Below, in pieces: positions 33,934 through 43,610 of a stretch of DNA of 64,000 bases. Source of the stretch: Alitiscatomonas aceti (lineage in GTDB: Bacteria; Bacillota; Clostridia; Lachnospirales; Lachnospiraceae); contig NZ_JAOQJF010000015.1 in NCBI RefSeq assembly GCF_025567195.1, forward strand, positions 9,353 to 73,352, read 5' to 3'. The first letter of the stretch is position 1. Each line of letters begins with the position of its first letter. Below the pieces are notes generated by a model. The model saw only the letters and a program-made list of their open reading frames with translations, was not told where the DNA came from and did no database searches. Position numbers and translations under genes: made by a program.

Positions 33934-34878
33934 TTATCCCAATACCAGCTTCGCAGCCCCATAGATCCCCGCATCGTTTCCCAGTGTAGCCAGGAGAACC
34001 TTTGCCTTCTTTGTGGCCATGGGCGATAACTGGTCGTGGTATCTCTGGATCTTTTCGGTCAGAAAGGTCCCAGCCCTGGAAACGCCGCCCCCGATCAGAT
34101 AAGCCTCCGGATCCACCACCATGGTGATCCCGGCCATGGCCCAGCCCAGATACCGGCAGGAGGTCTCCACTGACTCCAGGGCCAGAGGATCCCCTGCCCT
34201 GGCTGCGTCCAGCACGCTCTTAGCCGACAGATTTTTCACTTCCCGCAGAGATGAGGGCCGCGCCGGATCTGCCTCCAGGAGTTTCCTGGCCAGACGGGCG
34301 ATCCCCGTGGCCGAAGCTGCCTGCTCCAGACATCCGTATCCGCCGCAGTTGCACTGCTCCGTCTCTCCTTCGATCACATGGATATGGCCGATCTCGCCGC
34401 CGACGCCCTGCATACCAGACCAGATCTTTTCATTGAGGATAATACCGCCGCCGACGCCCGTTCCCAGGGTGATCATGACCATATTTTTATAGCCGCGGCC
34501 GCCTCCCTGCCACAGCTCCCCCAGGGCAGCCACATTGGCGTCATTGGCGCTCTTTACCGGCATCCCGTCCAGAAGGCCGCTTAGGATCTCCTGGGGGTTC
34601 ATGGCCTTCCAGCCCAGGTTCACGCAGAATTCCACGTGGCCATCCTCCAGGACCGGCCCCGGAAGTCCCATGCCGGCTCCTTCAAAATCTGCCGTCGAAA
34701 GTCCCCTTTCCGCTGCCTTTTTCTTTATGGCCGCCGCAATATCCTCCAGGATATGCGCCCCTCCGTTTTCCTTTCTCGTGGGGATCTCCCACTTCTCCAG
34801 GAGCGTTCCGTCCTGCTCAAACATACCGAGCTTTACGGTCGTGCCTCCGATATCGATTCCAATGCATTTCCGGCTCAT
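33934..34878 (-). CDS. glcK: ROK-family glucokinase
   Basis: A 314-residue cytoplasmic sugar kinase. ATP loop GIDIGGTTVKLG, sugar site NDANVAALGE and ITLGTGVGGGIILN, the zinc motif CNCGGYGCLEQAAS and the C-terminal LIGGGVS are all present. Firmicutes GlcK phosphorylates glucose at C6. GGGAGG lies seven bases before the ATG at 34878; the frame extends upstream without a plausible start. It follows transketolase on the same strand but a hairpin terminator separates them. Confidence 0.92.
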   Translation of the reverse strand: MSRKCIGIDIGGTTVKLGMFEQDGTLLEKWEIPTRKENGGAHILEDIAAAIKKKAAERGLSTADFEGAGMGLPGPVLEDGHVEFCVNLGWKAMNPQEILSGLLDGMPVKSANDANVAALGELWQGGGRGYKNMVMITLGTGVGGGIILNEKIWSGMQGVGGEIGHIHVIEGETEQCNCGGYGCLEQAASATGIARLARKLLEADPARPSSLREVKNLSAKSVLDAARAGDPLALESVETSCRYLGWAMAGITMVVDPEAYLIGGGVSRAGTFLTEKIQRYHDQLSPMATKKAKVLLATLGNDAGIYGAAKLVLG

Positions 34879-34974
34879 GACTGATCCTCCCTTTCTCCTG
34901 GCCGCCCGCATTCCTTCCTCCCGCTCCTGCGGCCTTTTTCCATGTTTTTTCTGTTCCTTCCATAAAAAGATTCC

Positions 34975-35009
34975 GGGACCGGATTTCCACACCATCCGGC
35001 CCCGGTCCC
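34975..35009 (-). terminator. Terminator of the transketolase gene
   Basis: GGGACCGG pairs with CCGGTCCC; on the minus strand TCTTTTTATGG follows. Confidence 0.7.
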
Positions 35010-35019
35010 ATACTCTGTA

Positions 35020-36999
35020 TTACAGCGCTTTTACAGTATTGACCACGTTCTCCACCGTAAAACCAAATTTTTCAAACAGCTTTGCTGCCGGAGCGCTGGC
35101 TCCGAAGCTCTTCATGCATACATACGCTCCATCCAGGCCCACATATTTTCCCCATCCGAAATCGGAAAGCGCTTCGATGGCGACTCTCTTTCTTACGGCC
35201 CTCGGAAGGACTGCCTCCCTGTACTCTGCGCTCTGCTCCTCGAAAAGCTCCATACACGGCATGGAGACCACGCGTACCTTCGTTCCTTCTGCCTCCAGCT
35301 CTGCCTTGGCCTTCACTGCCAGCTCCACCTCGGAGCCGCTGGCAATGAGGATCACCTCCGGCGTACCCTCGCAGTCGTCGATCACATAGCCGCCCTTTAA
35401 GGCCTCCCTGCTGCTGCCCGTGATGGGGGCCAGGTTCTGTCTTGTGAGCACCAGAGCTGTGGGAGTCTTCTCAGAGGATGCGGCGGTCAGCCATGCGGCA
35501 GATGTCTCCGTTGCATCGCAGGGGCGGAATACCCGCAGGTTGGGCATGGCCCGCAGCATGGCAAGCTGCTCGATGGGCTCATGGGTCGGTCCGTCCTCGC
35601 CGACGCCGATGCTGTCATGGGTCAGTACAAAGGTCAGCGGAACGCCCATAAGAGCAGAAAGTCTCGCCATGGGCTTCACATAATCGCTGAATACAAAGAA
35701 CGTGGCGACATAGGCCCGTAAACCGCCGTGGAGCATGATACCGTTTCCGATGGCGGCCATGGCCAGCTCTCTCACACCAAAATGGATGTTTCTTCCCGCC
35801 GGGTTTTCTGCGGAGAAATCGCCCTCGCCCTTCATCTCCGTTTTATTGGAGGGTCCCAGGTCTGCGGATCCGCCGATCATGCCCGGGATCTCATCCTTCA
35901 GAAGATTGATCATTTTTCCGGATAAGGATCTGGTGGCCTCCGGCTTTTCCTGCTCCAGCCATAATTTTTCATTGTTCATAAGAGAATCCGCATCCACTCC
36001 GCTGTGGTACTTCTCCCAGAGCGCTTCCATCTCCGGATATTCCTGGCAGTAGGCTGCAAACATCACGTTCCAGGCTGCCTCTGTCTCTGCCTTTTCCTCT
36101 GCCAGCTTTGCAAAGTGGGCATATACCTCGTCCGGTACGAAGAACGGCTCCTCATAGGGCCAGCCCAGGGTCTCCCGCATGGCCTTTACATTGTCCACGC
36201 CCAGAGGCTCGCCGTGGGCGCTGGCCTTGCCCTGCTTGGCCGGACAGCCGTAACCGATCTCTGTTTTAATGGTGATGAAGGACGGACGTTCCGTATCGGC
36301 CTTTGCCGCCTCGATGGCCAGGCCGATGGCGTCTAAGTTGGTGCCGTCCTCTACGGTGATGGTCTGGAAGCCGAAGGCCTTCATGCGCTCCTCCACGTTC
36401 TCCCTGAAGGCCAGGTCTGTGCTTCCCTCAATGGAGATCCGGTTGGAGTCATAAAGAACGATGAGCTTGGAAAGGCCCATGGTCCCGGCCAGGGAGAACG
36501 CCTCGGAGGAGATCCCCTCCATCATGCAGCCGTCGCCGCCCAGCACATAGGTGTAGTGATCCACCACTGGATAATTTTCCTTATTAAATACGGCAGCCAG
36601 ATGCTTTTCAGCCAGGGCCATACCCACTGCCATGCCCATTCCCGCGCCCAGAGGGCCTGTGGTCGCTTCCACTCCGACGGTGTGGCCGTACTCGGGATGT
36701 CCCGGCGTCAGAGAGCCCAGCTGGCGGAAATTCATGATATCCTCCTTGGTAAGCCCGTATCCGAACAGGTGTAAAAGGGAATACAGAAGCATGGAGCCAT
36801 GGCCGCCGGAAAGGATGAAGCGGTCCCGGTTCTCCCATTTGGGGTTGGCCGGATTGTGATTCATGTGATTGGCCCAGAGCTCATATGCCATGGGAGCGCT
36901 TCCCAGGGGCAGGCCCGGATGGCCGGAATTGGCCTTCTGGATCGCATCAGCGGCTAAAACTCTGATAGAATTGACGGACAGTGCATCGATTGCTTTCAT
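35020..36999 (-). CDS. tkt: Transketolase
   Basis: A 659-residue thiamine-diphosphate enzyme of the non-oxidative pentose phosphate pathway, transferring two-carbon units between ketoses and aldoses. NSGHPGLPLGSAPMAYELW at the N-terminus, the ThDP motif GGDGCMMEGISSEAFSLAG with DSNRIS, and the pyrimidine domain GGSADLGPSNKT and DSIGVGEDGPTHEP are intact, so it is the full-length form rather than the split clostridial one. AGGAGG precedes the ATG. Monocistronic with its own terminator. Confidence 0.97.
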   Translation of the reverse strand: MKAIDALSVNSIRVLAADAIQKANSGHPGLPLGSAPMAYELWANHMNHNPANPKWENRDRFILSGGHGSMLLYSLLHLFGYGLTKEDIMNFRQLGSLTPGHPEYGHTVGVEATTGPLGAGMGMAVGMALAEKHLAAVFNKENYPVVDHYTYVLGGDGCMMEGISSEAFSLAGTMGLSKLIVLYDSNRISIEGSTDLAFRENVEERMKAFGFQTITVEDGTNLDAIGLAIEAAKADTERPSFITIKTEIGYGCPAKQGKASAHGEPLGVDNVKAMRETLGWPYEEPFFVPDEVYAHFAKLAEEKAETEAAWNVMFAAYCQEYPEMEALWEKYHSGVDADSLMNNEKLWLEQEKPEATRSLSGKMINLLKDEIPGMIGGSADLGPSNKTEMKGEGDFSAENPAGRNIHFGVRELAMAAIGNGIMLHGGLRAYVATFFVFSDYVKPMARLSALMGVPLTFVLTHDSIGVGEDGPTHEPIEQLAMLRAMPNLRVFRPCDATETSAAWLTAASSEKTPTALVLTRQNLAPITGSSREALKGGYVIDDCEGTPEVILIASGSEVELAVKAKAELEAEGTKVRVVSMPCMELFEEQSAEYREAVLPRAVRKRVAIEALSDFGWGKYVGLDGAYVCMKSFGASAPAAKLFEKFGFTVENVVNTVKAL

Positions 37000-37046
37000 G
37001 TCTCTTCCTCCTAAGAACTGTGCTTGTTTTTACATTTGTTTTATTG

Positions 37047-37246
37047 ATGTTAGGGTCAAAAGCTTTTTGACCCCTCTGATATCGGATTGCTCCGCACTAT
37101 GTGCTCCCGCAATCCTCAAAACCCTCAAATCCGCTCATTTTTCTATGAAAAATGGCTGCTTTTCGGTGTTTTGGCGGGTCTCAAGTTCAAACATCCTCCC
37201 GCAAGCAGGCTTGCGTCGGATTTATTGACCTTTTGACCCTGATATC
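37047..37246. repeat. MITE-like palindromic element
   Basis: About 200 bases bounded by TTAGGGTCAAAAG on the left and its inverted counterpart CTTTTGACCCTGAT on the right. Internal hairpins include GGGTCAAAA/TTTTTGACCC, CATTTTTC-TAT-GAAAAATG and CGCAAGC-AG-GCTTGCG. It fills the gap between transketolase and the DUF5711 gene, and its right end reaches the stop codon of the latter. No coding capacity. Confidence 0.65.
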
Positions 37247-38669
37247 ATTTTAATTTTATCTCTTTCATTACCTCGCTCCCGGCCACGATCAGGGAATTTC
37301 CATGGTTTTTCCCCGAGCGCACACAGGAAACGGAAAAATCGAACTGGCCCTGGAATTTCAGATGGCCGTCCAGGCTGTATACCCTGCACGATTCCTCATT
37401 ATACAGGATAACCCGGTCGCCGTCAATTTCAACTCCGGCATAATCGTAGTCAAAGTCCACGGTTCCGGCCAGCTTTCCATCAGTCGTATACACATCCAGG
37501 CGGCTGGGGTTGCCGGACCCGTTCTCCACCACGACTCCGGCGTACTTGTCCGAGTAAAAGATGCTTTTGATCTCCTCCTCCACCGGGACCGTCACCACCG
37601 TGCTGTCCGGGATCACGTTTTTCACTGAAATAAAGGTCAGCCCCTTGTCCGAAAACGCGCAGACCGTTTCCTGGTTCAGGTAAACGACCCGTGCCGCCAT
37701 TTTATCATCAAATTCCTCTTCAAAGCCTCCGATAAAACGATTATTCACGTTTTTTCCGATTTCTGAGAAATCATAAAAAACAACTTTATTTTTTAAAGTC
37801 CCGTTTTTCATGTACATGACCGACATGACGATCTGCTTTCCATCCGGCGACAGGGCGATATCCACTGGATAGCCGTCTCCCGACAAAAGCATTTTGATAT
37901 TGATGCCCAGCTCTTCCCCATCCTTTTTAAAATAGAAGATGTAGCACGCCGAGCTGTCCTCCACCACAGCCGCCGTGATCCCCCGGGAGGACACAGCCGC
38001 CTTTGTAATGGGAAGCTGGGTCTTGGCAACGCCGGTACAGCCGGCCGTGCTGCATATATAGAGCTGGTTTCCCTGCTGATCTGCGATCACCGCATAGTCT
38101 CCGTTGACGTTGATGACCGGAGTCTTCATCTCAAAGCTCTGGGTCCAGACGGTCTTTCCCGCTCCGTCAATATAAGAAGCTCCGTCCTTGGTATAGCGGA
38201 TCATATTCTCGCCAAAATACGCATATTTCACAAATCCGCTTTCGCTGACGCTCTTACTGGGTGTGATCTGGGGCGGCTGGCCATCATCCTCCCCAGCCCC
38301 TTCCGGGGCGTTGGCCGCCTCCGGATCCCCATTTTCCGGTGTTCCGTTTTCTCCGGCCTCCGGGGCGTTTTCTGCACTGTTTTCAGCGCCCGTATAGCGC
38401 ATCGGTCTCTCCCAGGCCACATCGTAGCCGGTATACTCATACTCGCTCTGATATTTATAGAAACAAAAACCGGTCACTGCAAGAAACAGGACTGTCATGA
38501 CCGTCGTCAGGATCCGCTTTTTCCGCCTTTCCCGATGGACCTGGCGGATCACCTCTTCGCTGTCCTCCTCTTCATACCGGGACGGGCGTTCCTCCTGCGG
38601 CGGCTGGACAATGTTTCTGCGGAGCTGCCGTTTTTTTGATTCTCTGTCCATAAAACCCATATCATTCAT
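37245..38669 (-). CDS. DUF5711-family membrane-anchored beta-propeller-like protein
   Basis: A 474-residue protein: a basic cytoplasmic N-terminus (1-50), one membrane segment (about 52-70), an extracellular Glu/Pro/Asn-rich linker (about 95-135), then a strand-rich domain with repeated blades (YAVIADQQGNQLYI, DIALSPDGKQIVMSVMY, YAGVVVENGSGNPSRLDVYTTDGK). This matches DUF5711, of unknown function, common in Lachnospiraceae. GGGAGAT is eight bases before the ATG. It follows the LysM gene by about 95 bases on the same strand and may share its transcript. Confidence 0.8.
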   Translation of the reverse strand: MNDMGFMDRESKKRQLRRNIVQPPQEERPSRYEEEDSEEVIRQVHRERRKKRILTTVMTVLFLAVTGFCFYKYQSEYEYTGYDVAWERPMRYTGAENSAENAPEAGENGTPENGDPEAANAPEGAGEDDGQPPQITPSKSVSESGFVKYAYFGENMIRYTKDGASYIDGAGKTVWTQSFEMKTPVINVNGDYAVIADQQGNQLYICSTAGCTGVAKTQLPITKAAVSSRGITAAVVEDSSACYIFYFKKDGEELGINIKMLLSGDGYPVDIALSPDGKQIVMSVMYMKNGTLKNKVVFYDFSEIGKNVNNRFIGGFEEEFDDKMAARVVYLNQETVCAFSDKGLTFISVKNVIPDSTVVTVPVEEEIKSIFYSDKYAGVVVENGSGNPSRLDVYTTDGKLAGTVDFDYDYAGVEIDGDRVILYNEESCRVYSLDGHLKFQGQFDFSVSCVRSGKNHGNSLIVAGSEVMKEIKLK

Positions 38670-38763
38670 ATATTAAATCTCCCGGAAATGCCCATATATT
38701 TTTAGTATACACCATTTCGGGGAGATTCGCATTAAATTCTTTCTTAAATTATTCCTTCTCCAG

Positions 38764-40158
38764 TCACTCCTTTGACGGCAGGATCAGCTTCTGCCCCGCC
38801 AGGATCCGGTTCTCATCCTCCAGGCCGTTGAGGCGGCAGAGCTCCGAAAGACGGCTCAAGGTGCCATATTCTTTGAAGCAGATCCCATAAAGCGTCTCTC
38901 CCTCCCCCACCTGGTAGATCTCATATCCGTTGGCCCTGGCAGCTTCAAAGTCGATGGCAGGACAGTCCCCAGAGGAGGCGTCTCCCTGGCCGGATTCTGT
39001 GGGGGCTTCTGCGGACGGAGCTGTCTCTGAAGCCGGGGCTGTCTCCGGACTGCCGGACGGATGTGCCTCCTTGTCCATTCCAGTCAGCCTCTGGGGCGCT
39101 TCCGGAGAAGACGGAGCCGATTCCGGGGCAGAGGAGTCCGAAGAAGCCGTTTCCGGCACAACCTCTTCAACAAGATCGGAATCTGCCAGAGCCCCGCCCT
39201 CCTCTATGGAGGAGCCTTCTTTGGCAGGAGGCGTTTCTGCCATGGTCTCGCCCTCATAGGTCTCCCCGGTCTCTCCCGGCAAAACCTCTGTGGGATACAC
39301 GCTCCCAGTCATTTCCTCGATCACAAAATCCGGCTCCTTGGCCTTTTCCTTCCGGTACTCGTCCCAGTCCGTGATACCGGCGGGAAGCACCGAGGTAAGG
39401 ACGCTTTCCATTTCCCGCATTTTTGAATAATTATTGACCATGACCACGCCTCCGGCCAGGACGGCCACCGAAAGGGCACCGCACAGCATTCCCAGGGCGC
39501 TGGTCTTATGGCTCTCCATATCCGCCTGTTCCTTTTTTACCACCATCCGCTGGCGGAAATCCCGGATCACCTTCTCATGGGAGCCTGTCTCTACCCGGCG
39601 GACGTCCTTTCTGGTGATCATGTAGTCCTGCATCATCTGGTTCCGTTCATAATATACACAGTGGCCCTTCAGACGATAAAATCCGTCCTCTGAGGTCACA
39701 TAGATGACCTCCTCGCCCTCCAGGCCATGGTTCAGATACATGAGCTGGTTCTTTCCTGCAAAATACTGGCAGTGCTGCTTCCAGTAATTCAGCGGGCTTA
39801 ACTGGCTTCCAGGCCCTCCGCAGAGAAACCACCCCTGGATCGTGCGCTTGGGAAATGCCTCCTCCATGGCCTGGTACGCCTTTTTCCATCCGCTTTCTGT
39901 AAAGACGATCTTTTCCCCGTCGGTCTCCACATCCTCCATCTCCATGGCCCCGTCCACAAACACATACGGAGTCCCGTCGTACTGTTCCACGCTTCCCAGC
40001 AAAAGTCCCACCCGCAGCGTCTGGCTCCCAGACGGGTACAGGCGTTTTAAGTATGTATTGACATAATCCTCCATATAAAAACGGATCACCTGGTCCGGAT
40101 CTCCGATCTGGCGGATATTTTTCGGCAGTTTTGGAAACGGATTGTATAAGTCTCCCAT
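38764..40158 (-). CDS. LysM-domain membrane protein
   Basis: A 464-residue protein. The first about 215 residues are a soluble domain not assigned (VGLLLGSVEQYDGTPYVFVDGAMEM recalls a JAMM-like fold without clear catalytic residues). A membrane segment (about 223-243) follows, then a long Glu/Ser/Pro-rich linker and a C-terminal LysM module (YEIYQVGEGETLYGICFKEYG to ILAGQKLILP) that should bind peptidoglycan outside. GAGGTGA precedes the ATG. The layout suggests a spore or cell-envelope anchor; the role is unknown. Confidence 0.85.
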   Translation of the reverse strand: MGDLYNPFPKLPKNIRQIGDPDQVIRFYMEDYVNTYLKRLYPSGSQTLRVGLLLGSVEQYDGTPYVFVDGAMEMEDVETDGEKIVFTESGWKKAYQAMEEAFPKRTIQGWFLCGGPGSQLSPLNYWKQHCQYFAGKNQLMYLNHGLEGEEVIYVTSEDGFYRLKGHCVYYERNQMMQDYMITRKDVRRVETGSHEKVIRDFRQRMVVKKEQADMESHKTSALGMLCGALSVAVLAGGVVMVNNYSKMREMESVLTSVLPAGITDWDEYRKEKAKEPDFVIEEMTGSVYPTEVLPGETGETYEGETMAETPPAKEGSSIEEGGALADSDLVEEVVPETASSDSSAPESAPSSPEAPQRLTGMDKEAHPSGSPETAPASETAPSAEAPTESGQGDASSGDCPAIDFEAARANGYEIYQVGEGETLYGICFKEYGTLSRLSELCRLNGLEDENRILAGQKLILPSKE

Positions 40159-40261
40159 GGTCTCACCTCGCTATATTCTTCCACGGGAAGGCCGGGCCTG
40201 TCCTCCGGTCTTCCCCTTATGATTCAGGTGGAAGTATACCATGGGCCTTTTGCAAAACCTG

Positions 40262-40864
40262 TCAAAACGGGGCCGGCTGTCCGAAAAAGTTTTCGACACG
40301 TTTTCCCAGAAGATTCATGCCCAGGCAGATGCTGCGGCTGATGCAGTCTGCCAGACGCATGACCACAGACAGCCGGACGCTCTGGAGCATCAGCGGGTCC
40401 CCGTTCCTCACAGAGCCTACGATACCGGTGATGAAAAGATCCCCTACCGCATCCAGGTCCTTACTGACGCCCAGCCCGGGCTTTAGGGGCCCCCGTCCCA
40501 GGGTCACATAGCCCACATGATCCGCGCTGCCCACCGACGCGTCCACAGCCACCACCAGGGCATCGGGACATTTTTCACGCAGCTGCTCCATACACGGCTC
40601 CAGGTTCATGGCATGGACCGGCTCCTCCAGTGTTCCCAGGACTCTGGCGTTTCTCATGCCCTTTTCCTTCAATTTATATCCGATCAGAGGTCCCAGGCTG
40701 TCTCCGGTGGACCGGTCCGTCCCGATGCACAGGAACAGGATCTCTGTTTTCCTTTTTTCCTGCATTCCCTCCAGGATCATCATCAGAAGGCGGCCCGCAA
40801 ACTTTTCCGTCTCAAACCCGGCTTTCGTATTATAGTAATAAATCTCCTGCCTGCGAAATCTCAT
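40262..40864 (-). CDS. yyaC: YyaC-family spore protein
   Basis: A 200-residue protein with FLCIGTDRSTGDSLGPLIG, VHAMNLEP, VVAVDASVGSADHVGYV and LFITGIVG, the signature of the YyaC family. These are related to the hydrogenase-maturation-like peptidase fold and to germination protease-like proteins; B. subtilis yyaC is a sporulation gene. The presence of this gene supports a spore former. GAGGAG lies directly before the ATG. Confidence 0.88.
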   Translation of the reverse strand: MRFRRQEIYYYNTKAGFETEKFAGRLLMMILEGMQEKRKTEILFLCIGTDRSTGDSLGPLIGYKLKEKGMRNARVLGTLEEPVHAMNLEPCMEQLREKCPDALVVAVDASVGSADHVGYVTLGRGPLKPGLGVSKDLDAVGDLFITGIVGSVRNGDPLMLQSVRLSVVMRLADCISRSICLGMNLLGKRVENFFGQPAPF

Positions 40865-40937
40865 GCTCCTCTTCCTTTTCCTTCCTGGTCTTATACGCTA
40901 TTATAGGCGGACATGGGGAGGAATATACAATAAAAAA

Positions 40938-40966
40938 GCGGAGGCAGAAATTTATCTGCCTCCCGC
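40938..40966 (-). terminator. Terminator of the M15 peptidase gene
   Basis: GCGGAGGCAGA and TCTGCCTCCCGC form a near-perfect stem; on the minus strand TTTTTTATTG follows. Confidence 0.85.
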
Positions 40967-40981
40967 CGGAAGTTTTCGCTC

Positions 40982-41980
40982 TTACCACTCAAAGTGCATA
41001 TAATCCTTGGTGGAAAACATAGCTCCCCATGTCCATCCATATTTTCCAAATGCCTTTACCACATCGCTGTCACGGCCGATGGAATACGGGTTTACGCCAG
41101 GCTCCCATTTATTTCCCACCAAGACCGTGCCGTCCATCCGCACCTGGGGATTCTGGTCCGGATTGATGTCGATGGCCATTCCCGCGCTGTGATAGCTGCC
41201 CAGCCCGTTGCCGCGCCAGCTGTAAGCGCCGATGCTCTGGATGGGGAACTGCTCCGGTCCATTGTAGATCTCTGTAAAAATGGCCTTCACCTCGTCCGCG
41301 ATGCTGCTGAGGACCTGAACCTTATCTGTGCCAGCCGTCTTCTGGCCGTTTTTCAGCCTCCATACCGGGATCTCCACCCATACCATTTCTGCCTGGGCTG
41401 CCTCCGGCGTGGGATTTGCCGCGATCCGGTCATACTGTGCGTTTACCTGGTTCCAGCGCTCCTCTGTTCTGAGACTGTAATCCTGGTGCACAGCTGAGTA
41501 ATGATATCCGGCTTTCTCTCCCTCTGACAGCTCCGGATCGTTCTCATACCAGTAAGGATCATATTCATAATCGAAAAGCCAGCCCCAGTCGTCATAGGAG
41601 CTTCCTCCTGTTCCGGAAGAATCTCCCCAGAAGGAACTGTCCCACGAGGAGCCGCTGTTTCCGCCAGAGGATCCGCTTCCACCGGCCTGGCTCTGGACAT
41701 GGCCGTCCTTTACCCATGCGCCAATGCCGTTTACCTGGCTCCCGTCGGGCGTTCTGGTATTGGTCAGCACATACCCGTTGGAATCAAAATAGAAGCATTC
41801 CGAATATCCGTCATTGTCGCTGTCGATCCACTGCCATCCGTTCTTCGTACAGCTTCCATCATCGTTCTGATACCATCTGCCGCCCCCATCGGTCCTCCAG
41901 CTTCCGGCAAACGCCGTTGTGCTCATGGCCGCCGCCATGAGAGCCGCCATTGTCATCATCCGTACCGTATCCACTTTCAT
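40982..41980 (-). CDS. Secreted M15-family D-Ala-D-Ala carboxypeptidase with choline-binding-like repeats
   Basis: A 332-residue exported protein. Signal peptide (1-25), then glucan/choline-binding-like repeats (WYQNDDGSCTKNGWQWIDSDNDG, CFYFDSNGYVL), a Gly/Ser linker (95-130), and a C-terminal VanY-type domain with YHSAGMAIDIN (zinc His and Asp) and KDYMHFEW (final His). It would trim peptidoglycan stem peptides outside the membrane. A conserved Arg/Ser block (SWRGNGLGSYHS) supports M15. Isolated gene with its own terminator. Confidence 0.85.
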   Translation of the reverse strand: MKVDTVRMMTMAALMAAAMSTTAFAGSWRTDGGGRWYQNDDGSCTKNGWQWIDSDNDGYSECFYFDSNGYVLTNTRTPDGSQVNGIGAWVKDGHVQSQAGGSGSSGGNSGSSWDSSFWGDSSGTGGSSYDDWGWLFDYEYDPYWYENDPELSEGEKAGYHYSAVHQDYSLRTEERWNQVNAQYDRIAANPTPEAAQAEMVWVEIPVWRLKNGQKTAGTDKVQVLSSIADEVKAIFTEIYNGPEQFPIQSIGAYSWRGNGLGSYHSAGMAIDINPDQNPQVRMDGTVLVGNKWEPGVNPYSIGRDSDVVKAFGKYGWTWGAMFSTKDYMHFEW

Positions 41981-42025
41981 CCTTCTGCCTCCGTAGCTTT
42001 TACCTTTGTATTTTCATCCTCACTT

Positions 42026-43132
42026 TTACTGCGGTGTCCCCTGGCGGTCCCGGCTTTTGAACACAGTGACTGCCTCGCTGATATTTCTCGCCTCTCCGGC
42101 GCGGATAAAGCCCTCCAGGGCCTCCAGCCGCTCCATGGTCATAAATTCTTTTCCTATATAGGCTTCAAAATTCTCTGCTGTATACAATGTTTTTTCCTTC
42201 AGCTCCGTTCTCACGGCCTTAAGCTCCTCCACGGCCTTTGCCAGCTCTCCCTGAAGGCGGTCGATCTCCGGTTTGTTGCTTTCCATGATCTCATCCGAAA
42301 GGATCGTCTTTATGACTGTGTCAAAGGCTGCCAGGGCCTCCTTTTTCTTTTTATTGGTCTGGAGCAGGTCCTGGTCCAGCTGGGCGATCTCGTCGTCGAA
42401 CTTTTCCAGGTTGTAGACCGCATCGTTTTTATCTCTGCGGATGGTCCTTGCAATGGCTTTCATCTGCTTTTTATTGGCCTGGATCCGGTTCCTTATGCTG
42501 CGTCCCTCCCGGAGGGCATCCATATGCTTCATCTTGGTGGAATTTCCTATCTTCACATAAACTCCGCCGAAGATCAGGATATCTGCCAGATAGATCAGGA
42601 TCAGATACCAGGTCTTCCGTTCTGGGACCGCAAAATAAATGCCGCAGGGAACCGCCAGGAAAAATATCAGCAGCGCCAGGAGCAGGATCCCCATTTCCTT
42701 CAGGCCCCTGGTAAAATAAAGGGAATAGTATAAACCTCCGGCACAGTACCCCGGTACATGATTGGCCCGGAACAAGGTCCGGATCCGCCCCTTCAGCTCT
42801 TCGTTTTCCTTTGACAGGCTCTGGGTATCTTCGGCGATCCGGCCCTTTACGCCCTGGTTCCTCGCCTTTTCCCGCTTTGCCTTAACCTTTTTCAGCTGAT
42901 CCTCCGTTTTTCCAATCTCCGCGTCATAGCTCCGGGCGATCTCCTCGCCGCGGGCCTTCACTGTTCTGGCAATGGTATCCGCCACAGCCTTTTCCCTGGT
43001 CCTCAGCTGGTCCTCCAGCGTCTTCTCGCTTTCCTCCAGACAGAGTTCCCTTTCTCTTAATTGTTCCAGTTCCTGTACAGCCTGCTTTGCACCGGCAAAA
43101 AAGGCAGTGTAATCCGTGATCGGCAATGCCAT
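42026..43132 (-). CDS. Coiled-coil membrane protein, unknown
   Basis: A 368-residue protein, family not recognised. Two long coiled coils (about 15-118 and 212-330, rich in Lys/Glu/Gln) flank two membrane segments (about 145-168 and 178-196). Both coiled coils would therefore lie on the same side, probably the cytoplasm, with a short external loop. The C-terminal segment IGKEFMTMERLEALEGFIRAGEARNISEAVTVF is conserved-looking. AGGAGG lies seven bases before the ATG. A structural or signalling role is possible; nothing adjacent points to one. Confidence 0.75.
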   Translation of the reverse strand: MALPITDYTAFFAGAKQAVQELEQLRERELCLEESEKTLEDQLRTREKAVADTIARTVKARGEEIARSYDAEIGKTEDQLKKVKAKREKARNQGVKGRIAEDTQSLSKENEELKGRIRTLFRANHVPGYCAGGLYYSLYFTRGLKEMGILLLALLIFFLAVPCGIYFAVPERKTWYLILIYLADILIFGGVYVKIGNSTKMKHMDALREGRSIRNRIQANKKQMKAIARTIRRDKNDAVYNLEKFDDEIAQLDQDLLQTNKKKKEALAAFDTVIKTILSDEIMESNKPEIDRLQGELAKAVEELKAVRTELKEKTLYTAENFEAYIGKEFMTMERLEALEGFIRAGEARNISEAVTVFKSRDRQGTPQ

Positions 43133-43254
43133 CTTTTGTCCTCCTGGATCGTTTGTTTTTGTTTCCGTGCGTCCTTATTGAACCGCAGGAACCTGCATAC
43201 ATATAGATTACTACATCTTTTCGGTTCGTACAAGGTAATATCATCAAAAAACAC

Positions 43255-43283
43255 TTTAAAATCACCGGATCCCTTGTTATAAT
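43255..43283 (+). promoter_or_regulatory. Promoter of the 88-residue protein gene
   Basis: TTTAAA and TATAAT separated by 17 bases, about 60 bases ahead of the start codon. Confidence 0.6.
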
Positions 43284-43343
43284 TGCCTGTATCACCATTG
43301 ACATGGGCTCTTATTCCTGCCCGACGTAGAAAGGAGACCTTTT

Positions 43344-43610
43344 ATGTTCCGTATGTGGGGAAAGCTCTGGAAGGACAATCATCTGCTCCGGGATACCGTG
43401 GCCGCCAACGGGGACTACTCCATGTCCCGCACTGCCATGGTCTTTCAGGCTTTGGATGAGATCTGCCGCGAATTTGACCTGGGCCAGCCCATCTGGCTGG
43501 ATTCCAATATAAAAGACTTTAAGCTCCACGATAAGACCAGGTTCACAAGGGACAGCTTCATCGAGGAGATCGATTTTGATTACCTGGAGATCCATGTGAT
43601 CGAAGAGTAG
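43344..43610 (+). CDS. Small conserved-looking cytoplasmic protein
   Basis: An 88-residue acidic protein without signal peptide or membrane segment. WGKLWKDNHLLRDTV, REFDLGQPIWLDSNIKDF and SFIEEIDFDYLEIHVIEE look folded, and homologues seem common in Lachnospiraceae, but no function is known to me. AAAGGAG is well placed and a promoter lies upstream, so the gene is real. A hairpin CCGGGAAG-CAG-CTTCCCGG begins directly after the stop codon (43611-43629). Confidence 0.75.
   Translation: MFRMWGKLWKDNHLLRDTVAANGDYSMSRTAMVFQALDEICREFDLGQPIWLDSNIKDFKLHDKTRFTRDSFIEEIDFDYLEIHVIEE

Noticed and set aside
41699..42733. A 344-codon plus-strand frame across the M15 peptidase and coiled-coil genes.
   Set aside because: It spans the start of one real gene and most of another in antisense, has no SD, and has a Cys/His/Leu-rich composition without any known domain.
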